The notes under the pieces were generated by a model. That model was given only the letters and a program-made list of their open reading frames with translations, did no database searches and was not told the origin of the DNA. A DNA stretch of 64,000 bases from Gymnorhina tibicen (lineage: Eukaryota > Chordata > Aves > Passeriformes > Artamidae): the NCBI GenBank assembly GCA_013399875.1, contig VXAZ01002501.1, forward strand, positions 62,257-126,256, in the 5' to 3' direction. Numbering within the stretch: position 1 is the stretch's first letter; every line of letters begins with the position of its first letter. Positions 62,767 to 64,000 of this stretch are shown here, one piece after another. Made by a program: the position numbers and the translations under genes.

Positions 62767-63423
62767 TGTCTTGGGGTGACTTTATGCTGTTGTATCCCCT
62801 ATCACTGCTCTATGCCCAGACATGATTCCTGAGCCTCTCTATGCCTTTAAAACTGGATGCAAGAGTGAGAGAAAATAACTGAGCAAACTTTTCAAAACAG
62901 TTTGTGCTTCAAGGACACAGAGATTAGCTACTGCTGCTGCTGAGGAGCAGAGGAAGCACTCTTCTTGCTTTTCAGTCAGCTTTTCTTCTCTGCTTCTTCA
63001 GAGAGAGATGGAGAGTTGAGGTTTCTTTATTTTCCTGGGACTTCGGCTTTTCCCTTCTTCTCTCCTGGACTTGTTCGGAACACCAGAACATCAGAACCCC
63101 ACCGGGGGACCTTCCACCGGCCTGGAGGGGGGCCCCCCACGCCAACCCAGCTCCGAGGAGGAGGAGAGAGACCACACCCACAGAAGGACTCTAAAATCTT
63201 TCAGGTTTTTTCTCCAGAGCGAGAGATTTTATTATTTAGCATTATTATTACTATTTTCCTGTGTGTTTGTTAAATAAATAGTTTTTATTTGCTCCTTCAC
63301 TTTCCTCCGAGGAAAATTTGTTTTTTCCTGAACCCGGCTGGGGGGAGGGATGGTTGTGGCCTGCCTTCCTTTGAGGAGATGTTCCTTCTGGACATTTCCC
63401 TGAATTTGGCCTCAACCACCACA
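62767..63423 (+). mobile_element. Solo LTR, ERVL-type, with 5-bp target duplication
   Basis: A 657-bp element starting TGTCTTGGGG and ending CAACCACCACA, with the canonical TG...CA ends. It is flanked on both sides by the identical 5-mer GTTGT (62762-62766 and 63424-63428). A poly(A) signal AATAAA lies at 63273-63278, with GC-rich sequence before it and a U5-like tail after it. A 5-bp duplication is typical of ERVL-class elements, and the sequence resembles LTRs abundant in songbird genomes (from memory; family name not assigned). No internal retroviral genes remain. Orientation is antisense to FBN2. Confidence 0.88.
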
Positions 63424-64000
63424 GTTGTTCAGTCACAAGACCAGCAAACCTTTCAGGAAGAGAAAGGGCTCCAAGAAACAGATAATCATCTCTCAGAGTT
63501 GATATTGATGGAAGAAGGAGCTACATATAGAGGCAAGGGAAAAGAATTACCCACTTAACTCATCTTTTAAGTACCTTAAAAACTTGTGTTTCTTAAAAGA
63601 TTCCAACAAAAATTAAAATTTTTGTGGGGAGGGAAGAAGCTGGGGGGGGGTGAAAGGATTATAAATCCACTGCATATTTAGATGAAGAAGATATTTCACT
63701 GACATGGGACGTCAGAGCACCCACTCATACTCTTTAGCAATGATCTGAATCAAGAATAAAGCTTTCTGCCAAACCACTGAATTGTCTCAGTTCAAAAGGA
63801 AGACAGTTCTTCAGAGAGGCCACAAAACACCATTAAAAGAGTGCCTTAACTAATTCATTTCATCTATTTGCAAGTTCATTGCTTCAAAATTGTCCAGAAT
63901 TAGCACATGTTCCAAATAAAAGCATTTCAGCCTACAGGACAGTCAACAAAATTTTTAAAACTTAAAATTTTTGGTCTAGAAGTCATTAGGCTGCCTTCCT

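Larger units (their letters stand above)
62369..64000 (-). other. FBN2 intron upstream of EGF3 (partial)
   Basis: Intron sequence running off the right edge. It contains the solo LTR at 62767-63423. The remainder shows nothing recognisable; no EGF2 exon was found here, so it lies beyond 64000. Confidence 0.85.

Noticed and set aside
62400..64000. Possible EGF2 or upstream FBN2 exon
   Set aside because: No minus-strand cysteine pattern of EGF1-2 could be found; the space is taken by the solo LTR and plain intron.
1..64000. CRISPR arrays, operons, tRNA or rRNA genes
   Set aside because: Searched by eye on both strands. The sequence is a vertebrate intron-exon landscape with no such structures visible.

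Overview
The window is a piece of a bird genome, probably a passerine. It carries the 5' half of one large gene on the minus strand, fibrillin-2 (FBN2). The avian call rests on several CR1 LINE fragments (3' tails and ORF2 remnants) and on a solo ERVL-type LTR that resembles LTRs common in songbirds. Single Ns and one 559-base run of N show it is a draft assembly. FBN2, rather than FBN1 or FBN3, is supported by the glycine-rich segment after TB1 (FBN1 has a proline-rich segment there) and by close agreement of the TB and hybrid domains with FBN2.

Transcription runs right to left. Nineteen complete coding exons and one partial exon can be placed with splice sites. From N- to C-terminus they encode EGF3 (62.3 kb), hybrid 1 (46.0), cbEGF1 (41.2), cbEGF2 (35.6), TB1 (33.7), the TB1 end plus Gly-rich segment (32.7), non-calcium EGF4 (31.7), cbEGF3-6 (25.8, 25.1, 24.4, 23.2), TB2 in two exons (18.4, 17.5), cbEGF7-9 (14.2, 11.7, 6.7), hybrid 2 in two exons (2.9, 2.1), cbEGF10 (1.9) and the start of TB3 at the left edge. 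Every complete exon is a multiple of three and every junction lies after the first base of a codon. Together they give about 2.5 kb of coding sequence, roughly 840 residues. The signal peptide, N-terminal domain, EGF1-2, promoter and 5'UTR lie beyond the right edge. The rest of TB3 and the C-terminal half lie beyond the left edge.

The rest is intron, from 84 bp to about 16.1 kb. It holds CR1 fragments in both orientations, including a probable nested insertion at 14.4-15.5 kb. It also holds a solo ERVL-like LTR with a clean 5-bp target duplication (62767-63423), a second LTR-like element (about 48.35-49.04 kb), a third LTR-like element with a degenerate repeat array close to the TB3 splice acceptor (about 0.11-0.96 kb), simple repeats, and an AT-rich hairpin beside the assembly gap.

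I found no second protein-coding gene, RNA gene, CRISPR array or prokaryote-type system. The product is an extracellular matrix glycoprotein that builds microfibrils. The tandem calcium-binding EGF domains form stiff rods, interrupted by TB and hybrid domains that bind latent TGF-beta/BMP complexes and other matrix partners.
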